A stretch of 31,550 nt of DNA from a virus, in the IMG/VR virus record IMGVR_UViG_3300038441_000729, positions 1 through 31,550 of that record; one strand, 5' to 3'. Below are positions 23,529 to 30,914 of this stretch, piece by piece; position 1 is the stretch's first letter, and each line of letters opens with the position of its first letter. The translations under genes were made by a program, and so were the position numbers. The notes under the pieces were generated by a model. The model was not told where the DNA came from. It was given only the letters and a program-made list of their open reading frames with translations, and did no database searches.

Positions 23529-24628
23529 TGCTCACATCCACCGCACTGTACAAACAGGCGATCCACGCGCCGAACCAGCAGGGCGTGTTCCGAGTGGACC
23601 TTTACGACGGCCCCGGCGGTCCGGTGCTGGCCCGGGACATCCCCGTGTTCGGCGGGAGCATCACGGCCAACCTGACCCACCGCGTGACGCGCTCCGGCAC
23701 GTTCATGCTCGGGGAGGAGTGGTGGCCCGGGACCGACCCGAACGCCCTGCTGACCCCGTACCGCACGGTGGCGAACATCCGTGCCGGGATCCGGTACGGC
23801 GACGGCACGGAAGAGCTGTTCGACGTGATCACGGGGCGCACCGGGGACGTGCAGCGCAACCCGGACGGCTCGGTGTCGGTGCGCGTGGACGACCTGGCGG
23901 CGGACGTGATCGGGGTGCGGTTCGAGCAGCCGCGCAACTCGGACAACGTGACGATCACGGCGGAGATCCGCAGGCTGATCGCCGAGGCCCTGCCGTCCGC
24001 CACGTTCGGCACCAACGACGTTACCGACGCGGCCACCCCGGTGCTGACGTGGGACGAGGACCGTGGTAAGGCGCTGGACGACCTGGCCAGCGCGCTGGGA
24101 GCCCGCTGGTACGCGCTCGGCAACGGCGATTTTGTGGTCCGGCTGCTCCCCTACGACGTCGGCACCGTCGTGCAGACGGTCTCGGACCAGCGGGGCGGGC
24201 TGCTGGTGACGGGCGCGCCGTCCATCACGCGTGACGGGGCCGCGAACTCCGTCACGGTGATCGTGGAGCGCTTTGACGGGGGCACCCCGTTCAGTGTGAC
24301 GGCCCGGGATGAGTCGCCGACGTCGCCGACCCGGTGGGACGGCCCGTTCGGCAGGGTGACCAAACCGATCAAGGTGCAGACCCCGCTCACGCAGGGACAG
24401 GCCATGACGCTGGCCAGGGCGGAGCTGAACGCGGCGACGGCTCTGTCGTCCAACTGGGCGGTCACGATGGTGCCGGACTACACGCTGGAGCCGGGCGACA
24501 CGGTGCGGCTGATCTCGCGCGGCGACAATGAGGTGCAGCTCATCGACGAAATCACCTACCCGTTGGGACCTGCGACGATGTCTTTGCGCACGCGCGCCTA
24601 CGTGCGCGCGCAGGCCACGCTGAACTGA
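23528..24628 (+). CDS. Minor tail protein, DUF5047-like
   Basis: 366 aa. The plan fits DUF5047-type actinophage minor tail proteins: FRVDLYDGPGGPVLARDIPV at the start, RSGTFMLGEEWWPGTDP, a FDVITGRTGDVQRNPDG region, a helical part (AEIRRLIAEALPS) and a terminal LEPGDTVRLISRGD ... ITYPLG part. Such proteins belong to the tail tip hub. Length normal; starts in a TAATG overlap. Confidence 0.75.
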   Translation: MLTSTALYKQAIHAPNQQGVFRVDLYDGPGGPVLARDIPVFGGSITANLTHRVTRSGTFMLGEEWWPGTDPNALLTPYRTVANIRAGIRYGDGTEELFDVITGRTGDVQRNPDGSVSVRVDDLAADVIGVRFEQPRNSDNVTITAEIRRLIAEALPSATFGTNDVTDAATPVLTWDEDRGKALDDLASALGARWYALGNGDFVVRLLPYDVGTVVQTVSDQRGGLLVTGAPSITRDGAANSVTVIVERFDGGTPFSVTARDESPTSPTRWDGPFGRVTKPIKVQTPLTQGQAMTLARAELNAATALSSNWAVTMVPDYTLEPGDTVRLISRGDNEVQLIDEITYPLGPATMSLRTRAYVRAQATLN

Positions 24629-24637
24629 GGGGACGAC

Positions 24638-25201
24638 ATGGACACAACGGACTGCCTGGGCCTCCCGTACCCGCAGTGCGACCCGCCCCTGACCAAGGAC
24701 GCGTCCGACATCATCCAGTTCAGGGACCTGGCGCTGGCCACGGATGCCGCTGTGCAGGAGCTGGCCGACGAGATCACCGACACCCTGACGGCGCCGGACG
24801 CGGTGTACATGGAGGGCGGGCAGAACGCCGCGGGCAACGACGTCTATCACGACCTCAACGGGTTCGTGAACTTCGACACCGCAGGCATGGCGGACACGGT
24901 CAGCGACCGGATCGTCATCCAGCAGGATGGCTGGTACATGATCGGCGGGTCGGTGTACATGAGCACCACCGCCGGATCGTCCAACGGCCTGCGGGTCGAG
25001 CCCCTGCTCAACGGTGCGCCGTTCACCTCCCGCCAGGGTCCGGGGTGGTCGCTGATCACGGAGTACGTCAACTGGGTCGACGTCGCGTTCTTCCGCCAGG
25101 GCGACCAGCTCAACCTGATGACCCACCATTTCGGCAGCGCCGTCACCGTGTTCACGTACACCGTGGATATGTGGGCCCTTCAGATCCTGACCAATGTCTA
25201 G
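24638..25201 (+). CDS. Fibre-like protein, paralogous set member 1 (C1q-type head)
   Basis: 187 aa. N-terminal anchor LPYPQCDPPLTKDASDIIQF followed by a helix (LATDAAVQELADEIT). The C-terminal ~110 residues have the pattern of a TNF/C1q-like jelly roll: FDTAGMADTVSDRIVIQQDG, WYMIGGSVYMS, then WSLITEYVNWVDVAFFRQGD. Such heads trimerise at tail fibre tips and may bind receptors. Two close relatives follow at 25937 and 26500. Confidence 0.65.
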   Translation: MDTTDCLGLPYPQCDPPLTKDASDIIQFRDLALATDAAVQELADEITDTLTAPDAVYMEGGQNAAGNDVYHDLNGFVNFDTAGMADTVSDRIVIQQDGWYMIGGSVYMSTTAGSSNGLRVEPLLNGAPFTSRQGPGWSLITEYVNWVDVAFFRQGDQLNLMTHHFGSAVTVFTYTVDMWALQILTNV

Positions 25202-25937
25202 CCCGCCGCCGGTCGTCTCGATTCTCGAGGGCCCCTTCACGCAGTCCCGCATCGGGGTCGTGGTGCTGGCCACCCCTAACACCATGTTCGTGGACGTCGG
25301 CGGGACCACGATGGAGGTGGCGTTCCTGCTGCCGTTCACCGCTACGGCGGTCTCGCCCCCGGCGGCCGGGACGGTGGTGCAGCTGATCCGGCAGGACGCC
25401 TCTTGGGTGGCCGTCGGCCGCGTTGTCGGCACCGGCTCCAACGCCATCCTCAACCCGTCGTTCGAGGACTCGCAGCCCGGCTCCCAGCCGGTGGTGTGGC
25501 AGGTGGCGGACATCTCGGGTTCGTCCACAGCCATCACCACAACTGTGGACAGTGCGCCGAACGGCACGCAGGTGGCGCGGGTCTACAGCGCGCAGGCGTC
25601 CGACCACTACCTGTACTCCAACCCCATCGCGGTGAACGCGGGCGACGTCTGGTCCATTGCAGCGTTCGTCGGCGGCGACTACAACGGCGGACCGGAGACG
25701 GCCGATGCCCGCATTGACGCTCTGTGGTTCGCCAACATGACCAACCTGTACCCCACGACGTCCAGCGCCACGATCACCGTGGTGACGTCCAACGACGTGC
25801 CGCAGTTCCCGCCGTTCCGGGTGGTCTCCGGGACCGTGACGGCGCCGGTCTCCGGGTTCATGCGCGTGGCCCTGCGCTCTACCCTGGGGGCAGGCCAGGC
25901 GCTCGTCTGGGACTCCGTGACAGCCAGGAGAGTCTGA
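25194..25937 (+). CDS. Minor tail protein with carbohydrate-binding-like domain
   Basis: 247 aa, overlapping the previous gene by 8 bases. Residues 1-85 form a small beta domain (TQSRIGVVVLATPNTMFVDV, VVQLIRQDASWVAVGRVVG). Then NAILNPSFEDSQPGSQPVVW begins a CBM_4_9-style sandwich (YSNPIAVNAGDVWSIAAFVG, MRVALRSTLGAGQ). This plan suggests a tail tip protein that touches wall or surface sugars. Binding is inferred from fold style. Confidence 0.65.
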   Translation: MSSPPPVVSILEGPFTQSRIGVVVLATPNTMFVDVGGTTMEVAFLLPFTATAVSPPAAGTVVQLIRQDASWVAVGRVVGTGSNAILNPSFEDSQPGSQPVVWQVADISGSSTAITTTVDSAPNGTQVARVYSAQASDHYLYSNPIAVNAGDVWSIAAFVGGDYNGGPETADARIDALWFANMTNLYPTTSSATITVVTSNDVPQFPPFRVVSGTVTAPVSGFMRVALRSTLGAGQALVWDSVTARRV

Positions 25938-26500
25938 TGCCGCAGAACACCCCCAGGGGCTACACCTACCCCCTGTACAGCGACCCCGCGAACCCGCAGG
26001 CACAGATCGAGGACTTCGCCCGGGACGTCGACACCGACGTGGCGGCTCAGGTGGCCCGGATCGCAGGTGCGCTGAACCGTGCATCGGCCGAGTGCCGGGC
26101 CTCGGCCAACCAGGCCATTGCGGCCAACACGAATGTGTTCGCGACGTTCGCGGTGGAGGAGTACGACAACGCCAACATGATCAACCTGGGCGTGAACAAC
26201 GACCGGATCACGTTCACGGAGACCGGCATCTACCTGATCCACGCCGAGGCGAACTTCGCCCCGAACGGCAACGCAACGGTCGGCGGCCGGGAGGGGATCA
26301 TCGTCCCCAACCTGCTGAGCGGCACCGACGCCCGGCAGTCCCTGCGCGGTCACATCACGTTCGACACGGAGCTGTGCGTGCAGCTGCTCTACCAGGTCCA
26401 GACCGTCGGGGACTTTGTCCGCTTCCAGGTCCGGCAGTCTTCCGGCGCCTCCCTCAACATCAGCGCCCGGTCCTTCTCCGCAACCAAGGTGGCTGACTGA
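25937..26500 (+). CDS. Fibre-like protein, paralogous set member 2 (C1q-type head)
   Basis: 187 aa, TGATG overlap at its start. N-terminal anchor GYTYPLYSDPANPQAQIEDF, then a helix (VDTDVAAQVARIAGALNRAS). The head NVFATFAVEEYDNANMINLG ... RITFTETGIYLIHAEANFAP has the C1q/TNF-like strand pattern of the neighbours. It ends in a stretch of short beta strands (VRFQVRQSSGASLNISAR). Probably part of the host-recognition tip. Confidence 0.65.
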   Translation: MPQNTPRGYTYPLYSDPANPQAQIEDFARDVDTDVAAQVARIAGALNRASAECRASANQAIAANTNVFATFAVEEYDNANMINLGVNNDRITFTETGIYLIHAEANFAPNGNATVGGREGIIVPNLLSGTDARQSLRGHITFDTELCVQLLYQVQTVGDFVRFQVRQSSGASLNISARSFSATKVAD

Positions 26501-27162
26501 TGGCCGGAACGACTCCGAACCGCCTGTACCCGTACCCGACGCTCGGCGACCGGCTGCACATCGCTGGCAGTCCGGACGACCCCGGGGACTTGCAGCTCCT
26601 GGCCGAGGCCATCGATGACGACGTCTGCGCCATCTCTGCGGGCCTCACCGGCCGTCCCGTGGCCCGCTTCCGGGGTACGGGTACCTTCGCCTCTCCGTCG
26701 ACCTCTGCGCCCCTCTCCCCGCCGCCCTCGGACACCTTCTACCGGGTGCCGTTCGACACCGAGGACTTCAACACGGCGAACATCACCATGCAGTCGCAGG
26801 AGGTGGGCAACCGGCTCCTCTTCCCCGAGGACCCCGGCTTCTATTTCGCGGTCGCCACGGTGTACGTCCCGGTACTGACGGTGGCGGGCGCGACGGTCAA
26901 CTACATGGGTTTGCAGATCCGTAAGGGGACCATCGCCACCCCGACTGCGCTGGCCGGTCGCGTGTCCGGCTCGAGCCACAACCTGCCCGTGTCGGCAACG
27001 GATGACCGGGGCGTGCGCCTGATGAGCGTGTCGGCGGGCATTTACATGAACGGCACCACGGATGCATTCTGCGTGGAGTGGCGTGCCGACACGACGCCCG
27101 ACGTCGCAGAGTACGTGATCAATGAGCGGACGATCACGATTCTGAAGATGACCCAGTCCTAG
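26500..27162 (+). CDS. Fibre-like protein, paralogous set member 3 (C1q-type head)
   Basis: 220 aa, starting in a TGATG overlap. Anchor NRLYPYPTLGDRLHIAGSP then DPGDLQLLAEAIDDDVCAIS, close in form to members 1 and 2. The head (FDTEDFNTANITMQSQEVGN ... EDPGFYFAVATVYVPV) follows the same strand order with an insert. Last virion gene of the rightward block; probably receptor-facing. Confidence 0.65.
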   Translation: MAGTTPNRLYPYPTLGDRLHIAGSPDDPGDLQLLAEAIDDDVCAISAGLTGRPVARFRGTGTFASPSTSAPLSPPPSDTFYRVPFDTEDFNTANITMQSQEVGNRLLFPEDPGFYFAVATVYVPVLTVAGATVNYMGLQIRKGTIATPTALAGRVSGSSHNLPVSATDDRGVRLMSVSAGIYMNGTTDAFCVEWRADTTPDVAEYVINERTITILKMTQS

Positions 27163-27175
27163 GAAGGGACGACCC

Positions 27176-27391
27176 ATGAAGGATTTCGCCCGGAGACTCG
27201 CGATCAAGGTGGTCGGGGTGTTCCTCACCGCGCTGCTCGCCATGATGGTGGCCGACCAGCCGTTCAACGTCCTGACCTTTCAGTGGACGGCCGCCCTGGC
27301 GGTCGCCGGATCGGCCGCCGTACTGGCCCTCGTAGAAGGTCTCGCCGGACGCTTCACGGGTGACCCGGATCAGCCCGGCATCCTGCGCTGA
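27176..27391 (+). CDS. Small two-TM protein, r1t-type holin-like
   Basis: 71 aa, with AGGAAGGGAC before the ATG. Two hydrophobic helices (about 9-27 and 33-56) are joined by a short turn, with a basic N-terminus and a charged C-terminal tail (RFTGDPDQPGILR). Topology and size fit r1t-type phage holins. A hole-forming role for endolysin release is plausible though the endolysin gene is 25 kb away. The late transcript ends right after it. Confidence 0.7.
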   Translation: MKDFARRLAIKVVGVFLTALLAMMVADQPFNVLTFQWTAALAVAGSAAVLALVEGLAGRFTGDPDQPGILR

Positions 27392-27396
27392 ACGCG

Positions 27397-27439
27397 GCAA
27401 AGCCCGTCTCCGGGGACCACCCAGGGAGACGGGCTTTGC
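27397..27439 (+). terminator. Terminator of the rightward structural block
   Basis: A perfect 15-bp stem (27397-27411 with 27425-27439) around a 13-base loop, followed by GCTCGACCCC. It ends the late rightward transcript before the converging leftward genes. Confidence 0.85.
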
Positions 27440-27490
27440 GCTCGACCCCTACACCGCTTAAGCCGGGGAGCGATGCAGGGGGAGTTTTAC

Positions 27491-27525
27491 GGGAGGCCCG
27501 GGGAGGTCAGTCCCTCGGTCCTCCC
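27491..27525 (-). terminator. Nested hairpin downstream of the SSB-like gene
   Basis: GGGAGG (27491-27496) pairs with CCTCCC (27520-27525); inside, CCGGGGA pairs with TCCCTCGG with one bulge. In the convergent gap after the leftward gene, it is the likely terminator for that strand. The rest of 27440-27577 shows no gene. Confidence 0.5.
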
Positions 27526-27577
27526 TACCTGGCCCCTCAGACCGGTGACTAGCCGGATCCTTCTCCAGGACACTTGG

Positions 27578-28150
27578 CTAGCCGAACGGGGACTCTTCAT
27601 CAGTCCCCATGGCCAGCGTCACGGCCTTCGGGTTCTGCGCGGCGGGAGTCCAGACGGCCGTGTGGCGGTGCGGTGCGGCGTACTTCGCGTTGGTCTTGGG
27701 GCCGTCCGCCTGGCGTTCGATGCGGACGTAGGCGCCAACCTCGAGCTTGCCACGAGCGTTCTTGATGGCCAGCTTGAGCGCGTTCTGAAGGGAGCCCTTG
27801 ACGTAGATGATGCGTGCACCATCGTCGTCGGGAAGCTCTACGCGGTTGTACGCGGTACCTTCCCAGGTCTCGCCGATGGGCTCACCCTGGATCTCCAGGA
27901 GCATCTGCATGACCTCCCGGTTGGGGATCTTGGCGCCCGGGGGAAGCTGCTTGCGGAGGACAGACTCCTTGACGCGGTTCGAACCGTCCCAGTAGAGCGC
28001 CTCACCCGAATCGTAGTCGGTCTGCTGGGCCATCGACCAGCCGGTGATGGTGCCCTCGACTACGTAGCCAACCCTCGGCCACTTGGCGGCGGTGGCGCCT
28101 CCTTCAAGGAAGTCCTGCGCTGCCTTGTCGCTGTATGCGTCGTTGCTCAT
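27578..28150 (-). CDS. Single-stranded DNA-binding-like protein
   Basis: 190 aa from ATG 28150, with AAAGGGAG upstream; the frame is open further 5' but without coding character. DFLEGGATAAKWPRVGYVVE leads into an OB-like barrel: GTITGWSMAQQTDYDSGEAL, YWDGSNRVKES, then ARIIYVKGSLQNALKLAIKN and LEVGAYVRIERQADG. This order matches actinophage SSB-type proteins. It ends in an acidic tail with phenylalanine (EESPFG), as SSBs do when recruiting partners. Likely acts in DNA replication or recombination with the exonuclease next door. Confidence 0.75.
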   Translation of the reverse strand: MSNDAYSDKAAQDFLEGGATAAKWPRVGYVVEGTITGWSMAQQTDYDSGEALYWDGSNRVKESVLRKQLPPGAKIPNREVMQMLLEIQGEPIGETWEGTAYNRVELPDDDGARIIYVKGSLQNALKLAIKNARGKLEVGAYVRIERQADGPKTNAKYAAPHRHTAVWTPAAQNPKAVTLAMGTDEESPFG

Positions 28151-28181
28151 GTGCCTTGCTCCCTTTGTCCTTTGAGTTGGT

Positions 28182-28218
28182 CCCCGCACCGCCCGCGAGA
28201 AAGTCGGGCGGTGCGGGG
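28182..28218 (-). promoter_or_regulatory. Strong hairpin in the SSB leader (possible attenuator)
   Basis: A perfect 14-bp stem (28182-28195 with 28205-28218) around a 9-base loop, about 30 bases upstream of the SSB-like ATG. It has no T-run on the minus strand. It could terminate most transcripts coming from promoter C or protect the 5' end of a processed mRNA. Confidence 0.6.
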
Positions 28219-28360
28219 TTGCCCGTGGTTTAGGTGGGGTGGGCGTTCCCCGCAATGGAACCTTCCGGACAGTTGGCTCTGCGCTTACCGGATCTCTCAA
28301 CGAATCGGGGGCTCGGCCGGTAGGAGCGGCTTGACCCGATATCGCGGTCCGTAGATCCGT

Positions 28361-28445
28361 GCGTGTCCCGGACTCGAACCGGGTCTCTTTCCTAGCCCCA
28401 AGTGCACTCAGGGTTTCGTACTCCGAGCGTTCCACCACCTCACGC
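28361..28445 (-). ncRNA. tRNA-like element with canonical T-arm, degenerate elsewhere
   Basis: On the minus strand CCCGG-TTCGAGT-CCGGG (28383-28367) is an exact T-arm. GCGTG at the 5' end pairs with CACGC at the 3' end, giving an 85-base unit the size of a class II tRNA, with a GGTGGTGGAA stretch as in tRNA-Leu. But no anticodon arm with a 7-base loop and T33 forms; instead CCCTGAG-TGCA-CTTGGGG makes a 7-bp stem with a 4-base loop. It is either a decayed tRNA or a tRNA-like structure. It lies in the 302-base gene-free leader between 28151 and 28452. Confidence 0.35.
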
Positions 28446-28591
28446 GCCACGTTTAACGCCCGTCGGCAGGAGTCTCTAGTCCGGCCTGCATGCTGCCGAT
28501 CATCGTTTGACTCCTGTGCGCATCCGGGCCGCGAACCCGGTGTTGGCCAGGGCCCTTGTAGGGAGGGCCGTCCATCTGCGCGCCACGTTTA
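28443..28591. repeat. 13-bp direct repeat flanking the 55-aa gene
   Basis: CGCGCCACGTTTA occurs at 28443-28455 and again at 28579-28591, 136 bases apart. The left copy covers the stop of the 55-aa gene and the edge of the tRNA-like unit; the right copy is inside the gene. Confidence 0.7.
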
Positions 28592-28620
28592 GCCTCCGCC
28601 GAGGTCTTGCGCCCCATCAT
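28453..28620 (-). CDS. 55-aa basic protein under promoter C
   Basis: Starts at ATG 28620 (the second ATG follows at once), with AGAGGG a few bases upstream and promoter C just before that. The product is basic and low in hydrophobic residues (GRKTSAEAKRGAQMDGPPYK ...). No family recognised. It is the first gene after an operator-containing promoter and precedes the SSB-like gene, separated by a structured leader. Confidence 0.6.
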   Translation of the reverse strand: MMGRKTSAEAKRGAQMDGPPYKGPGQHRVRGPDAHRSQTMIGSMQAGLETPADGR

Positions 28621-28646
28621 CGTGCCCTCTTGGCCCGACAAGAGGA

Positions 28647-28685
28647 AGACTACCCGGTCCGGAGACCGGGTGTCAACCCCTGACA
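28647..28685 (-). promoter_or_regulatory. Promoter C with perfect operator
   Basis: TGTCAGGGGTTGACA on the minus strand at 28685-28671, with the -35 TTGACA at 28676-28671. TAGTCT at 28652-28647 is a -10 candidate with an 18-base spacer. Transcript start near 28640, about 20 bases before the ATG at 28620. It should serve the 55-aa gene and, by read-through, the SSB-like gene. Confidence 0.75.
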
Positions 28686-28715
28686 CTCAGTAGCGGTACT
28701 TCGCCCGGTCGATTG

Positions 28716-30338
28716 TCAGGAGCCGGACTCCAGAGAACGCCGCGCGATGGCGATGAGCTCGTTCAGGCGCACGCCCGTGATGCCAGCTGCCTTAGCCTCA
28801 CGCCACCGCTTGGTTGCTTCCAGCTGGTCCGTCACGTCCGCGAACAGGGCCTCCCAGTCAGGCCCGGCAGGCGGTACCAGCGGTGCCGGACCATCGCCCC
28901 AGGCCTTCATGCGGCCGTTCGGCCGCGCCCGCACAGCCGCGCAGACCTCGGCGTGCGCGGCCCCGGACTCCAGGTCCGCCCACAAGAGCTCTACGGTGCC
29001 CTCCTTGGGCCCCTGGACGGGCATGTGGATGACTACCCCGACCTTCTCGGAGACTTCGATGAAGCGGTCGTAGTCAGGACCCCCGAGGTTCCCCGCAGGC
29101 TCCCACGTCTGCGTGTTCCAGTCGTAGACCCCGTTCTGGTTCACGCCGTGTGCGTAGGTCCACAGCTGGCACTCAATCTCGTTCTTGCCGTAGTCCATGG
29201 TCTTGCCGGTCTTCAGGTCCCCGATCACGTACTGGCCGGATGGCCGGTGGAAGAAGATCCGGTCGAACGTCCCGCAGACCCACCCGTACTCCCGGATGAT
29301 CGTGGTCCGTTCGATCAGGGACCGGATCGGCTCGAGGCCCGCATCAGCCAGTGCGTTCTGATAGTGGTACAGCGAGCCCTGGAACTCTAGAGGCGCGTCT
29401 GTGAACGTCTTCAGGCCCGCGTCCATGTACTCCGTGAAGTCGTGCAGGTACGTACCAAGGTCTGAGCCGACCTTGGACCCCGCCGTCTCCTCAAGCTGGA
29501 CCACCAGCGCGTTGAGCCTGTCCTTGTCGTCCTCGTGCGTCAGGCCCGTCGCCTGCAACACCAGGTCCCGGCGCCGGGAGGCACCGATCAGGACGTTGCG
29601 CTTGCCCCAGTCGTTGATGTTCTTTTTGTCGGTCGCCGACTTGTTGAACGTCGTGGCCCGCGTCCGGCCGACGGGCTTCCCGGAGCTCTTGTACAGTTCC
29701 AGCTCGCTCTCACCCGGCAGGACCACGGCGTACCGTCCGAGGTGGTCGCGCAGCACCTCCTTGGGCTGGCCGGAGACGCTCATGACGGGCTTGGGCTCTG
29801 TCGCGGTGTCCGGGTCCAGGAACTCTTCGGCGGTGGGGAGCGGCATGGCAGGGATCCGCAACTCGTCCACGTACGCCGGTCCGGCCAGGGGCCCACGCTG
29901 CGCCTGCCAGTCGCGCTCGGCGCGCTGCGCCGGGCTCCAGCTGGCGTCGTCCCCGCAGTCCTCGCACTCGTACCCGCCGTACCCGTCCGCACGGATCCGG
30001 TCGCCCTCGTAGATCTGGCATTCGCTGACCGAGCACCGGCCGTCGTACATGGCCCCGAACCACGGACCCTTGTCGGGCCCGTACGTCACCCTGCGCTCGT
30101 AATCGATCTGCTCCTGTACCTCGTCCACGTCGTCCCCTCCGCACACGCAGTCAGCGTCGTCGCACCGCGACTCGGCCACGTCGTCCCCTTGCACCGTCGT
30201 CTCCTCCACCGTAGGCGCAGGCTCTGACACCGGCTGAGGCTGGCACCACTCACCTGCCGGGCTTTTGTGGCGCCGGGGCCGGTTGGCGCTGCTGTACCCG
30301 ACCGTCTTACCGCATGCCGTACATGGCTTCACTGCCAT
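28716..30338 (-). CDS. Cas4/RecB-type PD-(D/E)XK exonuclease with N-terminal Cys clusters
   Basis: 540 aa. The nuclease core has GTYLHDFTEY (H299), CGTFDRIFF (D359), YVIGDLKTGK (D374, K376) and ECQLWTYA (Q391, Y395), the full RecB/Cas4 motif order. It would resect DNA ends, probably with the SSB-like protein in recombination. Residues 1-135 hold several Cys groups: CTACGK with H24 and C32, CDDADCVC, then CSVSEC and CEDC, likely two or more zinc sites. Residues 155-260 are a linker region with no clear motif. The four-cysteine cluster typical of Cas4 near the nuclease C-terminus is not seen. AGGAGAG precedes ATG 30338. Confidence 0.85.
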   Translation of the reverse strand: MAVKPCTACGKTVGYSSANRPRRHKSPAGEWCQPQPVSEPAPTVEETTVQGDDVAESRCDDADCVCGGDDVDEVQEQIDYERRVTYGPDKGPWFGAMYDGRCSVSECQIYEGDRIRADGYGGYECEDCGDDASWSPAQRAERDWQAQRGPLAGPAYVDELRIPAMPLPTAEEFLDPDTATEPKPVMSVSGQPKEVLRDHLGRYAVVLPGESELELYKSSGKPVGRTRATTFNKSATDKKNINDWGKRNVLIGASRRRDLVLQATGLTHEDDKDRLNALVVQLEETAGSKVGSDLGTYLHDFTEYMDAGLKTFTDAPLEFQGSLYHYQNALADAGLEPIRSLIERTTIIREYGWVCGTFDRIFFHRPSGQYVIGDLKTGKTMDYGKNEIECQLWTYAHGVNQNGVYDWNTQTWEPAGNLGGPDYDRFIEVSEKVGVVIHMPVQGPKEGTVELLWADLESGAAHAEVCAAVRARPNGRMKAWGDGPAPLVPPAGPDWEALFADVTDQLEATKRWREAKAAGITGVRLNELIAIARRSLESGS

Positions 30339-30361
30339 TGATCTCTCCTCTACACTGATCG

Positions 30362-30400
30362 GAGAGGGCCGCCCCCGCTTGACTCGGGGACGGCCCTCTC
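30362..30400 (-). terminator. Hairpin between the small-gene block and the exonuclease
   Basis: GAGAGGGCCG pairs with CGGCCCTCTC (10 bp), then one C/A mismatch, then CCCCG with CGGGG, 7-base loop. It lies 22 bases upstream of the exonuclease start, so it could reduce read-through from promoter D into that gene. Confidence 0.7.
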
Positions 30401-30406
30401 GCCGCC

Positions 30407-30568
30407 CTACTTGCGCAGATCACGTACCGCTTGCAGGTACCCGTCCACGGTGGCCGGGGCGTTGATGGTCCGGCCGGTCGCTTCATCGTGGACGTTGACG
30501 GTTCCGGGCGGGGCCCCGGTGTCGGTCACCAGGACCACGGGGTAGCGGGGAGCTCCGGTGTCGGCCAT
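30407..30568 (-). CDS. 53-aa hypothetical protein
   Basis: Starts at ATG 30568 in an ATGA overlap with the preceding leftward gene. The sequence (MADTGAPRYPVVLVTDTGAP ... VDGYLQAVRDLRK) suggests a small beta-then-alpha protein. Unknown function. Supported by tight coupling and good codon style; the terminator-like hairpin follows its stop. Confidence 0.6.
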   Translation of the reverse strand: MADTGAPRYPVVLVTDTGAPPGTVNVHDEATGRTINAPATVDGYLQAVRDLRK

Positions 30569-30720
30569 CAGTGGTTCCACGCGCCGGGCGGAATGGATAC
30601 CCCGCTCTGGTCCAGTGCCGCCTGCGCGTCCCTCAGGGCCTGCGCCGCGCGGGCCTCTTCGGCCTGCCTCGCTGCTTCGCGCTGCTGCCTCTCGGCCTCG
30701 AGCTGTGCTTCGAGATCCAT
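30568..30720 (-). CDS. 50-aa coiled-coil protein
   Basis: Starts at ATG 30720 sharing a base with the previous stop (TGATG). Residues 1-38 are a continuous Gln/Glu/Ala/Arg helix (LEAQLEAERQQREAARQAEE ...), a clear coiled coil. The tail SIPPGAWNH is non-helical. Likely an oligomerising partner of an unknown protein. Confidence 0.6.
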   Translation of the reverse strand: MDLEAQLEAERQQREAARQAEEARAAQALRDAQAALDQSGVSIPPGAWNH

Positions 30721-30914
30721 CATTCCTCCTGGTTACAGGGCTCGTTGTAGTCGTTGACGTGCTTGGTAAGCGTTCCGTCAGGCTTGACCCGGTAATCCAG
30801 GGAGCAGCCGGGGGCCGGACAGATACGCCTGACCTCTTCGGGGGCGCAGGCGCCCGGGTGTCGGCGGGACCGGGCGCAGGGCGCGCCCGTCGCCGTCGTC
30901 TTGGTGCAGATCAC
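30720..30914 (-). CDS. 64-aa Cys-rich small protein
   Basis: GTG start at 30914 overlapping the previous stop (GTGA), with GGGAGC upstream. An earlier in-frame ATG at 30986 would add 24 residues without a ribosome site. Cysteines at CTKT, APCARS, GACAP, ICPAPGCS and PCNQ, plus histidines, suggest one or two zinc sites. No family recognised. Confidence 0.6.
   Translation of the reverse strand: MICTKTTATGAPCARSRRHPGACAPEEVRRICPAPGCSLDYRVKPDGTLTKHVNDYNEPCNQEE

Noticed and set aside
28151-28450. N-terminal extension of the SSB-like gene
   Set aside because: The extra 100 residues lack coding character and would run through the tRNA-like unit and the hairpin; ATG 28150 has a good ribosome site.
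28513-28590. Second tRNA-like T-arm (CCGGG-TTCGCGG-CCCGG) in the 55-aa gene
   Set aside because: The loop lacks the invariant A58, there is no room for a D-arm, and the segment is coding; the similarity to the neighbouring unit is mostly the 13-bp repeat.
28626-28645. CCTCTTG/CAAGAGG hairpin that might hide the ribosome site of the 55-aa gene
   Set aside because: The expected transcript start (near 28640) lies inside the first arm, so the RNA stem would not form.
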